From Saksenaea vasiformis B4078 (taxonomy: Eukaryota > Mucoromycota > Mucoromycetes > Mucorales > Saksenaeaceae), in contig JNDT01001818.1 of the NCBI GenBank assembly GCA_000697055.1, positions 186,001 through 250,000 of the forward strand: DNA of 64,000 nucleotides, read 5' to 3'. Position numbers and translations under genes: made by a program. The notes beneath the pieces were generated by a model that was not told where the DNA came from, searched no databases, and saw nothing but the letters and a program-made list of their open reading frames with translations. Below, in pieces: positions 63,301 to 64,000 of the stretch. Position 1 is the stretch's first letter. Each line of letters starts with the position of its first letter.

Positions 63301-64000
63301 AAAATCGGATATCCTGTTCAGGCGATAAAGCTAATATTATGTTGAAGATGGTACCTCTCGAGAGACAGAGCTCGATGTACTCGAATCTGGCGAAATAGTT
63401 CTGCCCAATTGTGATGCAAATCAATTGCTGGAACTGCTCGTAACGTATGAAGGTCCTTATACAGAGTTTGAGTACAGGGTACATGGTCGTGGAAGCTGCA
63501 AACTTGGACTCATTTTTTTCTATCTGTTAGGTAAAGACAAATATTACCTACAATACCGATGGAAAAGAGCGCAGATTTGTCTGTGCAGACTTCGTCCATG
63601 TAACTGTCCCTTTGGTTGCAACGGAGTCTAGCATCTTTAGAGAAACATGGTACGAGATCTTCTATAATTTGGTTGTGTTAATTTGATGTTTTATAGCGTG
63701 TATTTAAAGGTGGAGCTTTCTTGTAATGGGGATCTTCCTGTGAGAATCTTGCAATCCGATTTGCAGCCTTCCAAGACGTACACGGTGGATAATCAGCCCA
63801 AGCTCGAACAGTGGGATCTCGTATGTGCCTCTATCCCAAAAATCATTTCTATTCATTCCAAATATCGTGAATTCTAGACTCTGTTCCCGAAGCAGACTGC
63901 CACCTTTATGTACAAACTGATCAAACGAACAAGCACTGACCAAGGTAAATATATTTGTTTCGAAGCGTCAGAATCTTAATCTTGATTCAGATGCAGAAAA
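60326..64000 (+). CDS. TRS130: TRAPPII subunit Trs130/TRAPPC10 (5' part; runs off the window)
   Basis: The start ATG at 60326 (MMNGRKVTVT) is spliced over a 62-bp intron to YCDEYGVWPLVADDLSSRLP, the conserved TRAPPC10 N-terminus. Further exons read NLYFVACD, VKRQIRQWVDLIMTKKNQEW, LIVYVAG, SSFDMQVLQIQEDTRRLDMQ, RHMPGWNYCTFFILK, AFEIMTLYEDALIQYDELEA, SFFQVLR, FGHFGGTDPADDSGNILDF, VISVFDFRSYLFARQCRMLL and ESWVFSACMNVVNECEPF. The order and spacing match TRAPPC10/Trs130 strongly. Downstream frames to 64000 continue the long C-terminal beta-rich region with small introns, and no stop is reached. TRAPPII is the GEF complex for Rab11/Ypt31 (and Rab1) at the late Golgi. Many exon boundaries in the second half are not resolved. 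Confidence 0.93.

Overview
This window is nuclear DNA of a filamentous fungus, most likely an early-diverging one (Mucoromycota / Mucorales type). Genes are split by many short introns (mostly 45-75 bp, GT...AG). A GT15 mannosyltransferase and a UPF0658-like Golgi protein are fungal hallmarks. Kinesin-13, CHIP/STUB1, CUL4 and TRAPPC10 occur together, and the first two are missing from budding yeast. The species cannot be named from the sequence alone. All identifications come from reading translated exons and motifs; no database search was run.

Layout, left to right: kinesin-13 (+, 1157-4467); a decayed non-LTR retrotransposon end (-, ~5.7-6.7 kb); myotubularin PI 3-phosphatase (+, 7581-9786); Ste7/Byr1-class MAP kinase kinase (-, 11287-12775). 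An accessory stretch follows (~13-19 kb) with a degenerate Tc1/mariner relic, a diverged duplicated fragment, a long hairpin, a PD-(D/E)XK nuclease-like ORF, a 15-unit 9-bp minisatellite and a nearly intact DD34E Tc1/mariner transposase broken by one TAG. Housekeeping genes resume: NOP53 (+), epsin (-), CHIP E3 ligase (+), coronin (-), a small unidentified ORF, a second Tc1 N-terminal fragment, a 637-aa polytopic membrane protein with a glycosyltransferase-like C-terminal half (-), a UBA-UBX-LRR gene that appears to be one fused reading frame (-, 33576-37269), and a GT15 mannosyltransferase (+).

The right part holds remnants of an unrelated Tc1 element (~41.5-42 kb), a UPF0658-like membrane protein (-), an ankyrin protein with an RVxF-like motif (+), a third relic of the DD34E family (~50.3-50.8 kb), a gene-poor stretch to 53.6 kb, a fungal PP1-docking/Bni4-like protein (-), CUL4 (-), and the 5' part of TRS130/TRAPPC10 (+), which runs off the right edge.

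Functional themes: ubiquitin signalling (CHIP, CUL4, UBX protein, epsin with UIMs), membrane traffic and the secretory pathway (epsin, TRAPPII, myotubularin, UPF0658, GT15) and cytoskeleton (kinesin-13, coronin). There is no operon-type organisation. Most neighbours are divergent or convergent pairs with 0.3-2 kb between them. The unusual content is the accessory 13-19 kb stretch, the scattered same-strand relics of one Tc1 family, and the UBA-UBX-LRR fusion.
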